64,000 nt of DNA from Mycocentrospora acerina (lineage: Eukaryota > Ascomycota > Dothideomycetes > Pleosporales), in contig JAKUHH010000124.1 of assembly GCA_022701365.1 (NCBI GenBank), positions 1 through 64,000 of the forward strand, read 5' to 3'. Under the pieces are notes generated by a model. It was not told the origin of the DNA. It searched no databases and saw only the letters and a list, made by a program, of their open reading frames with translations. How positions within the stretch are numbered: position 1 is the first letter of the stretch; the number at the start of each line of letters is the position of its first letter. The position numbers and the translations under genes were made by a program. Positions 10,108-23,187 of the stretch are shown here, piece by piece.

Positions 10108-11114
10108 CAGTGGCATTAGCCGCATTCGGTGTAATGGGAAAAGGGGAGTGGGGGCGTTTAATGGAAGCGGCACGATTTGTTCTGGAAGGTTTAGCATGGC
10201 GCATTCAGGCATGAGATACCTTTGGTACTGGTGGGGGGGGGGCAGGGGTTAGCAGGTGTTTGGTAGTTTTCTTCTGGAACACGGTATTTTGGAGCTTGGG
10301 GGTTAGTTGTAGCAGTAGTTGGAGTAGTGGTGGTGGTGGTGGCGACATTAGTAGTAGGAGGAGCAGTAACAGCAGCAGCAGCACTGTAGTAATAGCAGTT
10401 GCACGACGCGACGAGGGCGATTTCACTGTGCATGTCGTGTTGCTGTGTGGTGCTCGTATCTTGTTGCGTGGCAGCAGAAGAAAGATGGTTGGGACGGATC
10501 GGGACATGGCTATGCCGAATGAGAGGGCGGGTGCATGTGCACGACTCATGGCGATTAGACGCGCTATCCAGGGTCTCCTTGGACGGCCTGTGGCATGGCG
10601 CGTTGAGCGAGCAAAGGCCAAGTGCAATGTGCCGTGGTGTGATAGGCTGTGTGGCCAGCGCAGTCGTCGACGGTACGTGTGTGGTGGGTGGTGGTGGTGG
10701 TGGTGGTGTGGATTAGCAGCACGCCCGGCCGTCCGCCCAGGAGCCGTCACCGAGCCTGCCTGGCACGGACAGCCCGCCAGGAGGGTGTGTGCGTATGTGT
10801 GTATGTATGTGTGTGTGTGCATATGTGTGTGCATGTGGTGGTGAGGCAGCACGATCGCCCTGCGGCAGAGCTGATCAGCCCTTTGTGGACCCGCCGCCGC
10901 CGCCGCCTGGACCTACCTGCTGGGCCTACCAGACACGCACATTGCCGTCACCACGGCACGCGACCTCGCGGCTCGTCCCTCTCTCCTCCCCTTACTGTCG
11001 CGGGCTCTCTCCTGGTGTGCACGTCGCCTTTGCACGTCGCCCTGCCGCCTGCCCAGCACCGCCCGCCCAGCACCCGCCTGCCCAACGCCTGTGCTGACGG
11101 GCGCCCACGCCAGC
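10108..11114. other. Low-complexity intergenic region
   Basis: 1.0 kb without a credible gene. It contains GTA/GTT- and GGT-rich repeats (about 10300-10400 and 10680-10715), a GT-rich stretch (about 10785-10840) and a GC-rich leader before the next gene. The open frames here encode His, Thr or Trp runs on both strands and are repeat artefacts. Confidence 0.7.
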
Positions 11115-14100
11115 ATGAGCAGCCAGACGGACCTCCTCTGGGACCGCCATGCCCGCACCGCCGCTGCCCTCACCACCACGCCCGCCATGACGCCCGCCAC
11201 GGGCGAGTCGGCAGCCACCCACGCCGGCGCGCACATGCTGCCCACGCCGCCGCTGCTCAGCCTGTTCGAGTCGGTCGTCACGTCGTACCCCCCCGTCCTC
11301 GAGTCGCTGCTCGCCCAGATCCCCACCACCACCCTGCTCGAGCTCTACCACACTTCGCGCCACCTGCGCGACTTCCTCGGCAACTACCCGCTGGCCTGGA
11401 AGACGCTGTCCTTCCGCCTGCCCCAGCCCGCCGTCGCCGTGGGCACCCCGGGCGCCGAGACGCCCGACAGCAGGGAGCGCCAGTCCAAGGCATACTCGTT
11501 CGACGCTCTGCTCAAGCAAATCATCGCCCCCAACGGCACGCGCCTGACCAGCCTCGACCTCTGCAACACGGCCGTCACGGGCATTGCCCTCGTCGGCAGC
11601 GTCCTCGCCCCGCGCATCGACATCCTGCAGCACCTCTCGGTGCGCGGCTGCAAAAACGTCTCCATCAAGTACCACATTGTGCCCTTTCTCGAGCCCTACA
11701 CCCTCAAGGACGCGCCCTGGGTGCAAAAGGACCTCGCCCTCAGGAGCCTCTACACCTACCGCTGTCGCCACCACCGCCGCCGCCCCTATCTGCCCTCGTC
11801 GCTCATACGCCGAGACTCCGACTCCGACCCCACCCACCAGCTGATCGAGATCTGCCACCAACTGGGCATATGGACGGATACGGCATGGTGCCCATCACAG
11901 GGAGGGCGCTGCTTTCGGCGAAAAGACTACCATGCGGGGAGGGCTGGGCCGCAGAATATGGAAGTCTGGGTTCCCTTTGACCGGCTCTGGAGATCGAGCA
12001 ACCGCATTGGCCCGGCTGATGGCACTACACGGCTAGGCGACCATGACGGCAGACTATGGGAGATTTCCGAGACGGGTGAGGATGGGGAGCCGTTGGGGAC
12101 AGAAAACGGTCATTCACACGGCGAAGGCAAGCACGTCCCTGTGCACATGAGGAAGAGCCACACGACCTTTACCGAACATGTCAAGTGCACCCAATGCAAC
12201 GATGTCATTCTGGAGCGTTGTGAGTCTTGCAGTGTTCGCATGCATTGCATGGGGTGTCGCAAGACGCTCTGCGCAAGCTGTGCATTCAACCGCCCAATAC
12301 CCAGGAAGCGAGCCAAGACACGGCACTTTGCCAACCTTGCGTTTGGGAACAGCACGACCCTGGGCAGCACATTGGGACAGGCTGCTGGATCGTCGGCGTC
12401 CCTCGAGAACCGCAGCCGGGAAGAAAAGGTCGAGAGCAACCGCTTTTGGTGGGCTCCAGGGGCTGCTCGGTCGCCAAATCTCATGAACGAGAGTGCTCAT
12501 GATGACGACTCTTCAGACTCGGAGGACGGCGGGAATTTCAACAATGGTCTGCCTGCACCCCCGGCGAACCGAGAACCTCCAAAGCTGAACATGCACTGGT
12601 GTTGTCTGGAGCCCATCTTCTCAGGTGGCGGTGGTATCGCCGTGCTGGGCACTGGACTGGGGGGTAGAGGTGCAGACAAGATTCGAGCGGCACCTTTACC
12701 ACGAGAAAGACAGTTTGAGGATCCCGACTTTTCGAACCAGCTCCGCCCAGTCGACTACATTCGAGAACTCCGGAACAACGGCTTATACGAGTACGTGCTC
12801 GGCGAGGATGTCGACATTCTGCAATATCTCAAGCAGGACAGTCTAGAGTTGCAGCAGCAGACGTGTCCGCGAGGACTATGCCAGGACTGTTATCGAAGCT
12901 TCAGGTGGAAAGTGTCTTGTCGGGCATGCAAGAACCCCATCTGCAAGGAACATGACTTTAGGGCGCTCAAGGTTCGCAAGTGTGGCTACCGAGACATGCA
13001 TACAGAGCGTGACCACGTCCGAGCACACAACGAACCTCCTCAACGCCTGGTCATTCCCGAGTTCAACCCAAACAAACCAAGCTTTCAGGACCCAGAACGC
13101 ACACCAACAGCATCGTCACAGAATGACCTTCCGTCAATCGCAGACAACGAGTCTGAAATGTCTGACGGTACACCCATGTCGCAGTCACAAATCCTAGCTC
13201 CACCTTCCTTGGTCGAAATAGGTGCTTCCACATCGTTCAACTCCGCTCCATACTCTGATCCTTTTTCTCTTACCGCCTCGCTGTCCTTTGTACCCGTCAG
13301 TTCAGCTCGACCTCGTTCGTTCAGTACGTCTGGTGTCCGCAGCCGCAACCTGGCCGTATGGCAGAACTCGCCTCGCGCCCCTCCAAACACAATATCAAAT
13401 CCTCCTCCACTGCCTTGCAATCCACGACATCCCGTTCAGTGGGAAGGCTGTGGGGCCTATTTCTGCCAGTACCCTCGTCCAGTGGGTGATAATCGGCCGC
13501 AGTGTCCAGCAATGTTGAAAGAGTGCTCCGAGTGTGCTGTGCTGGTTTGTGATGTAAGTCAAACTATGAAAAGAAAAAAAATCGAGATTGGTAATGAGAG
13601 AAGCTAATGAGTGTCTACAGCAATGCGCAGGAGCGAATCCAACTTGCACATGTACCTTTTGCACAGTCAACTACCACTGCCCGGCATGCACCCGCAAGCC
13701 TAGCGTCCAAGCCAAATGCCGTCTGGATACTGAGCTGCGACTCAAGAAAGAAGCCGAACTCCGCATCATAGCCCGAATCGAAAAGGACCGTGAAGAGCGT
13801 GGACAGGCGGACGAATTGGCTGGCGCGCTGAACGAGTTCCTCGCCGCAGTGGGATATGACGACGACACAACAGATTTCAACAGTCCAGCGCCAGGCGAGG
13901 GGAATATGAGTTTACCAGCACCCGCTACTGACTTTCCGCTTGCAAGTCCAGACTCCATTACTGTCACAACGGAGTTTGGTGTTCTGGAGGAAACTGGAAA
14001 TGTCACCATCATCTCCGCCGCGGGACCGTCTTCGTCGTACCATCATCACCACGACGAGGATGATGATGAAGAAGAGGAAGAGGATGAAGATGAAGATGAA

Positions 14101-14511
14101 GATGAAGATGAAGACGAAAACGATGAAGATGATGATGATGATGATGCAGAAAACAGCAACGCAGAAATGATTGAAGATTTGCATGATGACATGCACGCCC
14201 TAAGTCTGGAACAGCACATGGCGCTCATCCAGCACTCGCTGTCGACTGCTATTACTACTGGCACACCACACCACCACCACCATCATCACCAACAGTACTC
14301 CCCGCTCACTGCGCTAAACGAGGACGTAAGCGATACAGGGGAAGAGGCAGATGTCGACACGGACGAAGTAGACGCCGATGCGGAAAGCGCCTTCATCGAA
14401 GAGTTTATGCTCGAAGCAGAGGGTGAGACGGAGGGGGAAGGAGGGCTAACACCTACAATGCCGACACCTGCTCATGCTACGCCCGTGCCTGTGGCGTCGA
14501 CAATGACATAA
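11115..14511 (+). CDS. Large F-box/LRR-like protein with three Cys clusters and acidic tail
   Basis: Two exons (11115-13553 and 13621-14511; 67-nt intron, phase 0) give 1109 aa. I chose ATG 11115 (MSSQTDLLWDRH) because it is the first in-frame ATG. Residues around 50-100 (PPVLESLLAQIPTTTLLELY and following) resemble an F-box, and the next part has leucine-rich-repeat-like strands (LTSLDLCNTAVTG, LQHLSVRGCKNV). Three cysteine clusters follow, starting near residues 358 (CTQC...CESC...CMGC...CASC), 584 (CPRGLCQDC...CRAC...C) and 804 (CSECAVLVCDQC...CTFC...CPAC); the intron splits the third. The tail holds a long Asp/Glu run, a poly-His run and Thr/Pro. A ubiquitin-ligase adaptor role is inference. 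I recognise no characterised orthologue. Confidence 0.85.
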
Positions 14512-15539
14512 ACCGCATCTGATTAGTGGGTTACGTTGAAGTGTAGGAGGAGTGCGAGGAGTGCGAGGAAGACGGTTTATCCCTTCTCTCCCTCCCCCTT
14601 TTTTTTCTCTTACTCGTCGAGAAGGAGGCAGACAGGCAGACAGGCAGGGAAGGCCGAAATGGTGAAATTTTCAATGGCGAAAGGCGACCTCAACACGTTG
14701 TATCCCCCCCCCAAGCGGCTTTCGCATCTTATCCAAAGAATGGAGTTTGTTTGTTTTTTAGTTTTTTTTTAAATCAATGGAGAAATTGCGGAGCGTAGTG
14801 CAGGGCAGGATGGGATAGGATGGAACAGGACAGGACAGGACAGGACAGGACAGGATAATGTCAGAGGAGGCGCATCATTCATGAATGGAATGGAATGGAA
14901 TGGAATGGAGTATAGGGCGTGTTGGCATGGTATGGTGAGGTGAGGTGAGGTGTGATATGCTTAACCCCCTCCTCCGCCTCCGCCTCCCCCCCTTCATCAC
15001 GTAGGCAGAATGCCATCTATCCATCTATCCGTCTATCCATCTATATAGCTCTTTTTATTCTCTTTTCCTTCTTCTTATCTTCTCTTCTTCTATTCTACCA
15101 TATATAGTGATATCCAGACGTTTTCTTTTTTTGGTGCTTTTTGTGGATTTTTTTTATAAGAAAAAAATTCACTTTTATCAATATTTATATATATATATAT
15201 TTATCTGTTCATCTGTTTTCTTTTTCTTTTTTCTTTCTTCTTCTTCTTCTTCTTCTTCTTCTTCTTCTTCTCCGTAGACGCGTGGATTGAGTTGAGTTGA
15301 GTTGAGTAAGGTCACGGATGCAACTGGAATAGAAGAATAGTGCATGCATGCATGGCCTTGGAGTGGTTTTTTATTGTATTAAAAAAACCCCTTCTATTTG
15401 TCTAAATTTACCTCTTTTAATTTGGTAATTGACAAAGACGTGATTTTGATATTCAAACAACAATCAATACGTCCTTATTTTCCATCATCTTACGCTTTAC
15501 TGGACAGAGGTGTCTGGATTTAAAAAAAACCCTCCCAAA
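14512..15539. repeat. Intergenic region with several microsatellites
   Basis: 1.0 kb between convergent genes, rich in simple repeats: (GGACA)n near 14825-14853, (TGGAA)n near 14885-14910, (GGTGA)n near 14935-14952, ATCT-type repeats near 15015-15045, a TA run near 15185-15200, (TTC)n near 15237-15272 and GAGTT repeats near 15290-15307. No gene is visible. Confidence 0.75.
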
Positions 15540-18174
15540 CTAACTCTCTGTCCTCTTTTCTGCCTTTGCTTCAATCATCTCCACTGCCTCATCGATCCTC
15601 TTGAAACTCCAGTTTTGGTAGAATGGAGGATAAACAAACGGTCTAAGGTCAAACCTATTGTCGTCGGGGCTGTACGCCTCTGCATGGTAGGATGGCGTTA
15701 CCACCGTCATCTTGTGGCGATTGATTGCGTAAAAGTGGAAGAAACGCTTCACCTTGTCCGCAATCGTCTTGGGGTCGTGGAGATCGCGCCAGTCGTGGAG
15801 CAAACGCTGGAACATGCCGTACGGGCCGAGACGCGATTCTTTGCGCAGCCTGCCAAAGACACTGAGCTCGGCGTATGACATGCCCATGTCAACTTCGTCG
15901 CTTTGCACGTACGATTCGGTAATGGGCTCGAGCTCGGCGGTGGGAGTCGCCGTGAGGAATTCAGAGAGGATGGGAAGCGAGAAGGTGGTTTCTGCGTAAG
16001 AAATGAAGCGTTTGAGGTCGGTCTTGGAAATGGAGCCGATAGGATTGAGGTCGGCGGAGCCGCAGTCGTACTTTGTGGCGTAGCCACGGAGAGCCTGTCG
16101 GGTGTTAAACACAGTGTTCGAGATTAGACATAGTCTCGTAGTAGATGAAAGGAGTTGAGCGATTGGAGACTGCTAGAGAGTACTAAGCTTACCTCATCGA
16201 CGTTTCCTGAGGCAATGACTAGAAGTGCACCGCCTCCAGGTCGCTGTCGAATGGTTGGTATCAGTTGAGCTGTTATACGTGTCAGTGACTTCTACAAGGA
16301 TTATGATTGTTATTAAAAATACCATAGTAGTAGGCAACAACCATCCTTGATCTGGCCTGAATGTTTTGCAGTGCAAGATTCTCTGCAGGTGTACCACCGT
16401 GTGCTCGAAACCTGGGAGTGAAGTTCGGCAGAGATGCTTTTGTGGCCTGGAATATATCGTCGATATTCATATCTAAGTCATTATTAGTTTGGATATAGGC
16501 TTTCCAGAATTTTGTAGATCTTACCAGTGTGGTATGCACCTATCGCATCTGCAAGACGTTGGGCACGACTTCTGGTTTCTTTCGATGATTGGTTCTCCAT
16601 TCCCATGAAGACAGTAGCCAGAAGCTTGTTGCACAGCTCCTGTGCTGACTGAGGCAGCCAATCCTTAGATTCCCCGGGACCTGCAATACGTCGGACATCT
16701 GCCTTGACCTGCTCGTTATTCTCAGCAATGGCCTTTTGTACTTCCAGACACATGCTATAGACGAGAGTCGCCGTGGAACAAGAATCTATACCACCAGAAA
16801 GTGGAATAAGGAAACCTGCAGCGCCAGATCTTCGGAGGTAATCCCAGAGCCAGCAAGCGGGGCCGAGGGCAATCTCTTCTTCTGGTGTATGAATACGGGG
16901 CTGAATGACTGGGCTTGGAGCTATGAAAGGATTAAAATCGGCATCAGGGCCTCCTATAGGGAAACTCGTTTCAATACGCTGGTACGTTGGAGTAGAAAGT
17001 GACTGAATTCCTCGGGAAGGCGCAAACCGATAACTGCGGACTTCCTCAATATCAATGGTTGCTGTGCAAACTTCCACGTCCCGGAGACTGAACTGTGACG
17101 CTTGGCTGACGATTTGTCCGTTCACTATAATCATTGCGCATCCATCGAAATAGAGACGAGCGTCTCCGTCATTTCCTTGTTGATTTGAGTAGAGATATAC
17201 GCCGCCAGACTTTCTCGTTGCCTCCTGGATAAGGCTGATTCGAATGTCGAGTTTCCTCAAGGAATGGTGCGAGCCAGAACTGTTTGTGATGATTTCGCAA
17301 CCGTTCAGAGACATATCAAGATGAGGGCTCCTTGGAGTGAAAAGTTCCTCGCATGTTTCCAAGCCTATGCATGTGTCGGGTGTGGACAAGAGCATATCAC
17401 CGATAGGAACCTTGACTGACCCTTGGATTTTCTGGATCATCTGAGGTAGGTAGTATTCTTCAACATGTTGGGAACGATTCCAGGGTATAAAGTGCCGCAT
17501 CTCACGGTAGTTGCCTGTAATACGCATCAGTATCGGCGACCTTGGGTTCATGCGTTTGCTTCCTACCATCGTTGGCCAGGAAGAGTTTCGGTCGTATGAG
17601 CAATATCTTTCCATCACTGATGACAACTCTGCAGTTGAATCTGTTGCCGCGGTGCATTATTGGCATGCCAATGTCGCAGATGATTCCATGAAGTGACTCA
17701 TCTTGCAAGATGATGGCCATCTGCTCCCAGGACTAGCAACAAAATTAGAATTCACTGCAGAGTTGGAGAAACGGTCGCTCACGTGGAGATATGTATCTGC
17801 CTCAAGGACTACATGTATGTTAGTAGACGAAATCAACAAACTCAAAAGATCATACAATGGTCCAGCAATCCATAGCCTGTGATTTCAAGTCTGAAGCGAT
17901 TAGAACATTAATTAGAGCTCGCAAAATGGTATCCATACTCTGGTCCCTACAATAAGAGTATTAGCGAGTAAATCTGCTGGAATTGTGAGCACCGATTTAC
18001 AGTTCTAAACCGAGCGCCTTGCGCCTTTGCAATGTGGATTGACTCTACAATCCTTTTTCGGTTTCCCTGAAGTAGTCAGCAGGTGTGAATTGACGCCAGG
18101 GCAGAGGTACACACTTCCCAATCCAGAACCCACTGGTTGAGGTTGCAACACGAAAGAGTCAGCATGCGACCCAT
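15540..18174 (-). CDS. QNS1: Glutamine-dependent NAD+ synthetase
   Basis: This enzyme makes NAD+ from deamido-NAD+, ATP and glutamine, the last step of NAD synthesis. Ten exons join in phase: 18115-18174, 18001-18066, 17939-17946, 17856-17890, 17783-17808, 17567-17732, 16525-17514, 16323-16472, 16193-16269 and 15540-16094, giving 710 aa (yeast Qns1 is about 714). The N-terminal nitrilase-type glutaminase triad is complete: Glu45 (GPELEITGYG), Lys114 (LIRPKLFLAND) and Cys175 (DTCIGLETCEELF). The synthetase P-loop is LSGGIDSCSTATLVYS. Exon 3 is only 8 nt yet supplies the catalytic Glu45 codon jointly with exon 4. Introns are 47-98 nt. The strong agreement with family sequence makes the structure secure despite the small exons. 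Confidence 0.95.
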
Positions 18175-19134
18175 GGTAAAGGATGGTTTGGCGTGTTGGG
18201 GAGAGAAGCCTAGCTAGAAAGGTTGATTTGGCTGGACGTCTGGTTGCGGTAAATGGCCGACTTGGAGGTCGCGGATCGGCATGAGGGGCATAGAGGGGCA
18301 GGTCCATCACCCAGTCACCGACGGCCAGGGCCCAGGCGAGGCCAGGTCCAGTCGGGCTAATGCCGCCTGTACGAGGCTTGGCGGCATCTGCGCTGAACAA
18401 TCTAGAACGGAAGGCTGGAGCGATGTGTGGACTCACTCACTTCCACAGAGCACACTCAATCAGCACTTCTCACCGTCGCAAAGGACGAAGACAAACGGGG
18501 GTTTCGCCTCATCCTTGACCGTGTCGGCGAGGCTGATTGCTCGGTCCTATCCTGCTTAGCGTTGCAGGCTCGTATGGATAGAGTGCAATTGCCATTGCCA
18601 TTGCCATTGCCACTGTCATTGCGTGAGCTGTTCAATTGCCTCTTTTTGCACCAACACCAGCCTCAGCCTCTGCTCAGCGTGGCTGTCGACGACCGAGCGG
18701 GCAGCCATCTGCGTGCACCCACCACGACCCTCGAGGCGTTCGACCCTCGCGGTTCCCGCTTCAGCTCTGCACTGGCAGATCCGGCGCACAAGGTCGATCC
18801 TGCATAGCATACGTGCTGTTGACGACAAGTGAAGACCCTTCATTACATCATCGTAGTCGCCTGTGAATTGCGACGAGCTTGCCAGCCCGCCGCTAGACCC
18901 CGACCGCCCGGGAGCGTTGCTGTGATTTGAGGACTCCCTGCTGCTAAACCTGCGCCTAGTCGATACTGCCCGTTTCTTGTACGACTCGAGGCCCCTTCCA
19001 CACCAGGCGCGGTCTCGACGTTTCGACAAGTTCTCCCAACTCAAATCCGGGCCTACCTAGTGGCGCGCGCCGGACATGGTCGATTTTCCCTAGACTAGCC
19101 CTACTCCACGCACTAACCGTTGTATTAAACCAGT
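18175..19134. other. Divergent intergenic region
   Basis: 960 bp between the divergent NAD synthetase and histidine kinase genes. A short (TTGCCA)n repeat lies near 18590-18612. Open frames are present on both strands but none resembles a protein, so I read this as promoter and leader sequence. Confidence 0.6.
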
Positions 19135-22100
19135 ATGCTCGACCCCAGCGAAGCGCTTGCGCGGTCCTACGCCAGAGCGAGAAAGAAGATGGAGCAGGCC
19201 AGTCTGGCAAAGGAGCGCGAGTTCTACAGGTTTGTGTGCGCAGCCTGCCTCTGCACGGCATCCACCTAACGTGTTGTCAGGTACTACCCCCAGCACACAA
19301 AGTCGAACAACGTCAGCCGCGAGCCCTCACCCTCGCCCGTGCCAGAGCCCGCCCGACCTCAGCATCAACAACCCTCGTCGCCTCCGCCCTCTCTGTCAGA
19401 TGATGAGGGCCCACGCCCCTCTGACGACACGGCCTTGACTGCCTTTGCGCAGCTCGGTGCCCTCCGCCTGAATACACGGCGATGTCTAATCTCCTTTTTC
19501 GACCGGAAGAACTGCTTCATCCTCGCCGAGGCCACACGCACGCTTTCGCTGCACAGTGGGCGGGCAGAGTTCAACGAGGACGCCTTGTGTTTTGGCACCA
19601 CCATCTTCTCAAAAGAAAAGAGCATTTGCTACTACACCGTCAATCTAGTCCCAGAGGAGTATGTTTTGCCTCTCGACGACTTTCGCAACATCCCGTCCCT
19701 CATTGTCAACGACCTGACCAAAGACGATCGATTCAAGGACTATCCATTTGTTGTTGGCCATCCTTTTTCCCGCTTCTACGCTGGAGTCCCCATTCGAAGT
19801 CCCAGTGGTCATAGCATCGGCACATACTGCGTCTTAGATGACAAGCCGCGGGATGGCCTGTCCACGCACGAACTGAACTTTCTCAAGGACATGGGAGCCA
19901 CAGTCATGCGTCACCTGGAAATGACGAGAGCAACCGAGGATCAACGTAGAGGAAATGTCATGGTCAAGAGTCTGGGGTCGTTTGCTGAGGGCAAAACCGG
20001 GCTGGAAGAATGGTGGTGGGACCAGGATCAAGATGCGTCACTGTCGGCTGGCGCATCCGGTGTGCCTCCACAGCGTCAACGCCCTGCGGCCCTCTCGAAT
20101 GCCTCCCAACACTCGCACGTGCCTGATCGAAACGATAGTGCCACTTCGAGTGTCGCAACCGTACGAAGCCCAACATCTAGCGTTCAACCTTCCAGTACCA
20201 TCATAACTCCAGTATCGGAAGCTATTCCTGAAATCCGGCCCTCTGAGTTGGCAGTCAAATCCTCGTCTTCAAAAGACGACCAAAAGGATAGAATAGCTCC
20301 TGAAATAAAGGCAGCTTTTAGTCGAGCAGCAAACATGATTGTCGAAGCGACTGAGGCAGACGGTGTTGCATTCTTTGATGCCAAAATCAGCACATTTGGC
20401 GGACTGGTGGATGACGATTTTGTGACCGAGCAAATGCCAGAACCTGATAAACCCTGTATCCTTTTAGGTGCGGCTCTCAGCAAGCTTAGTCAGGAGTCCG
20501 CGTCACCGTCCGACACAGAGTACTCCATGTCTGAGAGCGTCTTGCGTCACCTTCTTCGATCCTATGCACATGGCCAGATTTTTAACTTTGACGACGACTC
20601 TAATCCTTCGCCTATAAACTCCCCGTCTGCGAATGGTGAGTTAGAAACATGCGATGGGTTTCCCTTTACGCTATCTCGCAAGTCCGAATCTACTCGTAGC
20701 TTGGATGATGAGAATTTCTTAAGAAGTGCATTTCCAAAGGCCAAAAGTTTAGTCCTCTATCCGCTATGGGACCCTCATCGTGACCGATGGTTTGCCAGCG
20801 CTGTCATTTGGAGCTCAGATCCCATGCGTGTTTTCACTAGTGAACAGGAGCTTAGTTATTTGGCGGCCTTTAGTAATTCGGTAATGGCAGAGGTCGCTCG
20901 GTTAGACACGAAGCTGGCAGACGCCGCAAAAGCTGACTTCATCTCTTCCATCAGTCATGAGCTCCGCTCACCGCTCCACGGCATACTTGGTATGACTGAC
21001 CTCCTGAAGGATTCTTCCATGGACAACCAACAAGTATCACATGTTGCGACAATAGAGACGTGCGGTAAGACTCTACTCGAGACTATCAACCATGTAAGTA
21101 CCAACGTTGGACCGTCCATTCCCGTCCTTCATTCTCGCCAGAAATCGAGACATTCCGTGTCGTTAGAAGGCACTGGTTTTAATTATAATTTTCTTTGCGT
21201 ATTTGAGGAAGTGAAATGTGAGTACTGACTGCTGTAGGTTCTTGACTTTGCGAAAATCAACAACTTGACTCGAGGATCCTCCAAGCGGAAAAAGAAACGT
21301 ACGCAGGGCGACAAGCAAATGATCAGTCCTGGTCAAGGTCACACAAACGATATCATGACACTGATAAATGACGTCGACATGAGTGTTCTGACGGAAGACG
21401 TTGTAGAGAGTGTCTTCGCTGGTTACACTTACGCGAAGACATCAGCTCAAGTTTACGAATCGTGTCCACCGAAAACGGAAATACCTCCCATCTCACTTGT
21501 ACTCGATATTAACAGCAGTGAAAATTACGTCTTCCGAACTCAGCCAGGCGCATGGCGACGCGTTATAATGAACCTTTTTGGAAACAGCTTAAAGTATTCC
21601 CCTGCAGGCTATATCAAGGTCAAGCTTGAGGTCAAGCGCAAGTCGAAAGGCTCGGATGGATATTGCGAATTTAGGTTTACGGTGACCGATTCTGGAATCG
21701 GAATGTCTGAAGACTATGTCAACAACAGGCTCTTCCATTCATTCGCACAGGAGAATCCTCTTAGTCAAGGCACTGGTCTTGGCCTGAGCATTGTAAAGCA
21801 AATTGTCGAGTCTCTTGGTGGTGAGGTAGAAGTCAGAAGCGAGAAGGGGCGAGGCACCAAAATTACTGTCAGCTGTCCGTTGAAAGAATCAATCCTGTCG
21901 CCCACTTTGTGCCCTACAGGTCCAGAAAAAGAGCAGGAGCGACAATTGCAAGAGATTAGAAAACGTACAAAAGGCATGAGGGTACGCTTCATAGGATTCG
22001 AAGAGAAACGCGAGTACTTCGTGCAAGACCTCAAGAACAAGACAGCAAATAAGCTTTCGCTCAAGGCCCTCCACAACCTCTGTAGCGACTGGTTCGGGAT

Positions 22101-23187
22101 GGAGATATGCAGCGCTACTGAAGGCCCAGCACCAGCAGAACCGGATCTCATTGTCGCTACCGAGTCTGTTGCTGCCGAATTACGTGCGCGACATAGCCAG
22201 AATCCTGCCAATGCTTCTACGACACCAGTTATCGTCATTTGCCAGGGAGCAGCATCAGCACAGTCGGCCACTGCTATCACAGTGCCGGGCATTATATTTG
22301 AATGTATCGGTCAGCCTGTTGGGCCTCACAAGATGGCAAAGGCTTTGTCATCCTGTCTCGACCGCCACACCAACCGACAGACGATCCAGACGACCGTGAG
22401 TGACACGTCTCTTCCACTCGTATCACGCCTGAGCCTTAAAGAGAACGCCGTACCTCACCGGCTCAATGCTATTGCCGATCTTGGAACAGACCGACCTCTC
22501 TTAACATCAGTGAGTAGTGCTCCTGAGATACGGTCGATTGCTCCAGTCCCAATTAGGAAATCGATATATTCCAAGCCCACTCGTGCTTTAAACTGTCTTG
22601 CTGTCGACGACAATCCTATCAACCTTCGTCTGCTTCGTACTTTCATCGACAAGCTGGGCCACCGCCACGTACTTGCAACGAATGGTCTTGAAGCACTAGA
22701 GGAATACAAAGCCGTCCAGACGTCGCCCTTGGCCGCTGCTGTTCTCACACATACTTCCGATGTGTCTGCTCAGATCGATGTTGTACTTATGGACATCAAC
22801 ATGCCCGTGATGGACGGTTTGGAGGCTACGCGTCAAATCCGTGCGCATGAAATCAGAAGTGGACTTCCCAAAACGACGATTATTGCATTGACAGGTGTTG
22901 CTGATGCCGAAATCCAACAAGAAGCTAGTGCGAGCGGAATCAATCTGTTCTTAATCAAACCAGTCCGACTTGCTGATTTGGAAGCCGTGTTAAAAGGTGT
23001 TATCGTCGGGCAGGACAAGACTACACTCGATTTTCAACAAGATAGGGAGCGATCCGAAGCAGTTGGTATAAGTCTGAACCATGACGGCGCTGACGAGAAG
23101 AAAATTTTTGTGGGAATCGAAGCACAGAAGCCAGGCACCGAGAATGACCAGGTCAAGAGACACGTCAGAATTTTGGACGCCAAGTAG
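19135..23187 (+). CDS. Hybrid histidine kinase (GAF - HisKA - HATPase - receiver)
   Basis: A two-component sensor of 1285 aa from three exons: 19135-19229, 19281-21093 and 21238-23187. The order is an N-terminal helix (RSYARARKKMEQASLAKE), a GAF-like domain (about residues 70-240), a Ser-rich linker, the H-box ISHELRSPLHGILGM with phospho-acceptor His591, the ATPase N-box (LFGNSLKYSPAGYI), G1 (DSGIGMS) and G2 (GTGLGLSIVKQIVESLGG). A receiver domain ends the protein, with the DD pair in AVDDNPIN, phospho-acceptor Asp1155 (LMDINMPVMDG) and the conserved Lys in LIKPV. There is no transmembrane helix, so a soluble sensor is likely. It should signal through an Ypd1-type phosphotransfer protein; the stimulus is unknown. 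The second intron is 144 nt, and its retention would stop the protein after 13 codons past the normal join point plus a short unrelated tail. Confidence 0.93.

Noticed and set aside
10649..11980. 443-codon plus-strand frame
   Set aside because: It begins in GT/GGT repeats, is made of Arg/Pro/His-rich sequence and overlaps the real gene at 11115 in another frame.
18427..18807. 126-codon frame upstream of the histidine kinase
   Set aside because: Contains a (LP)n artefact from the TTGCCA repeat and no recognisable domain.
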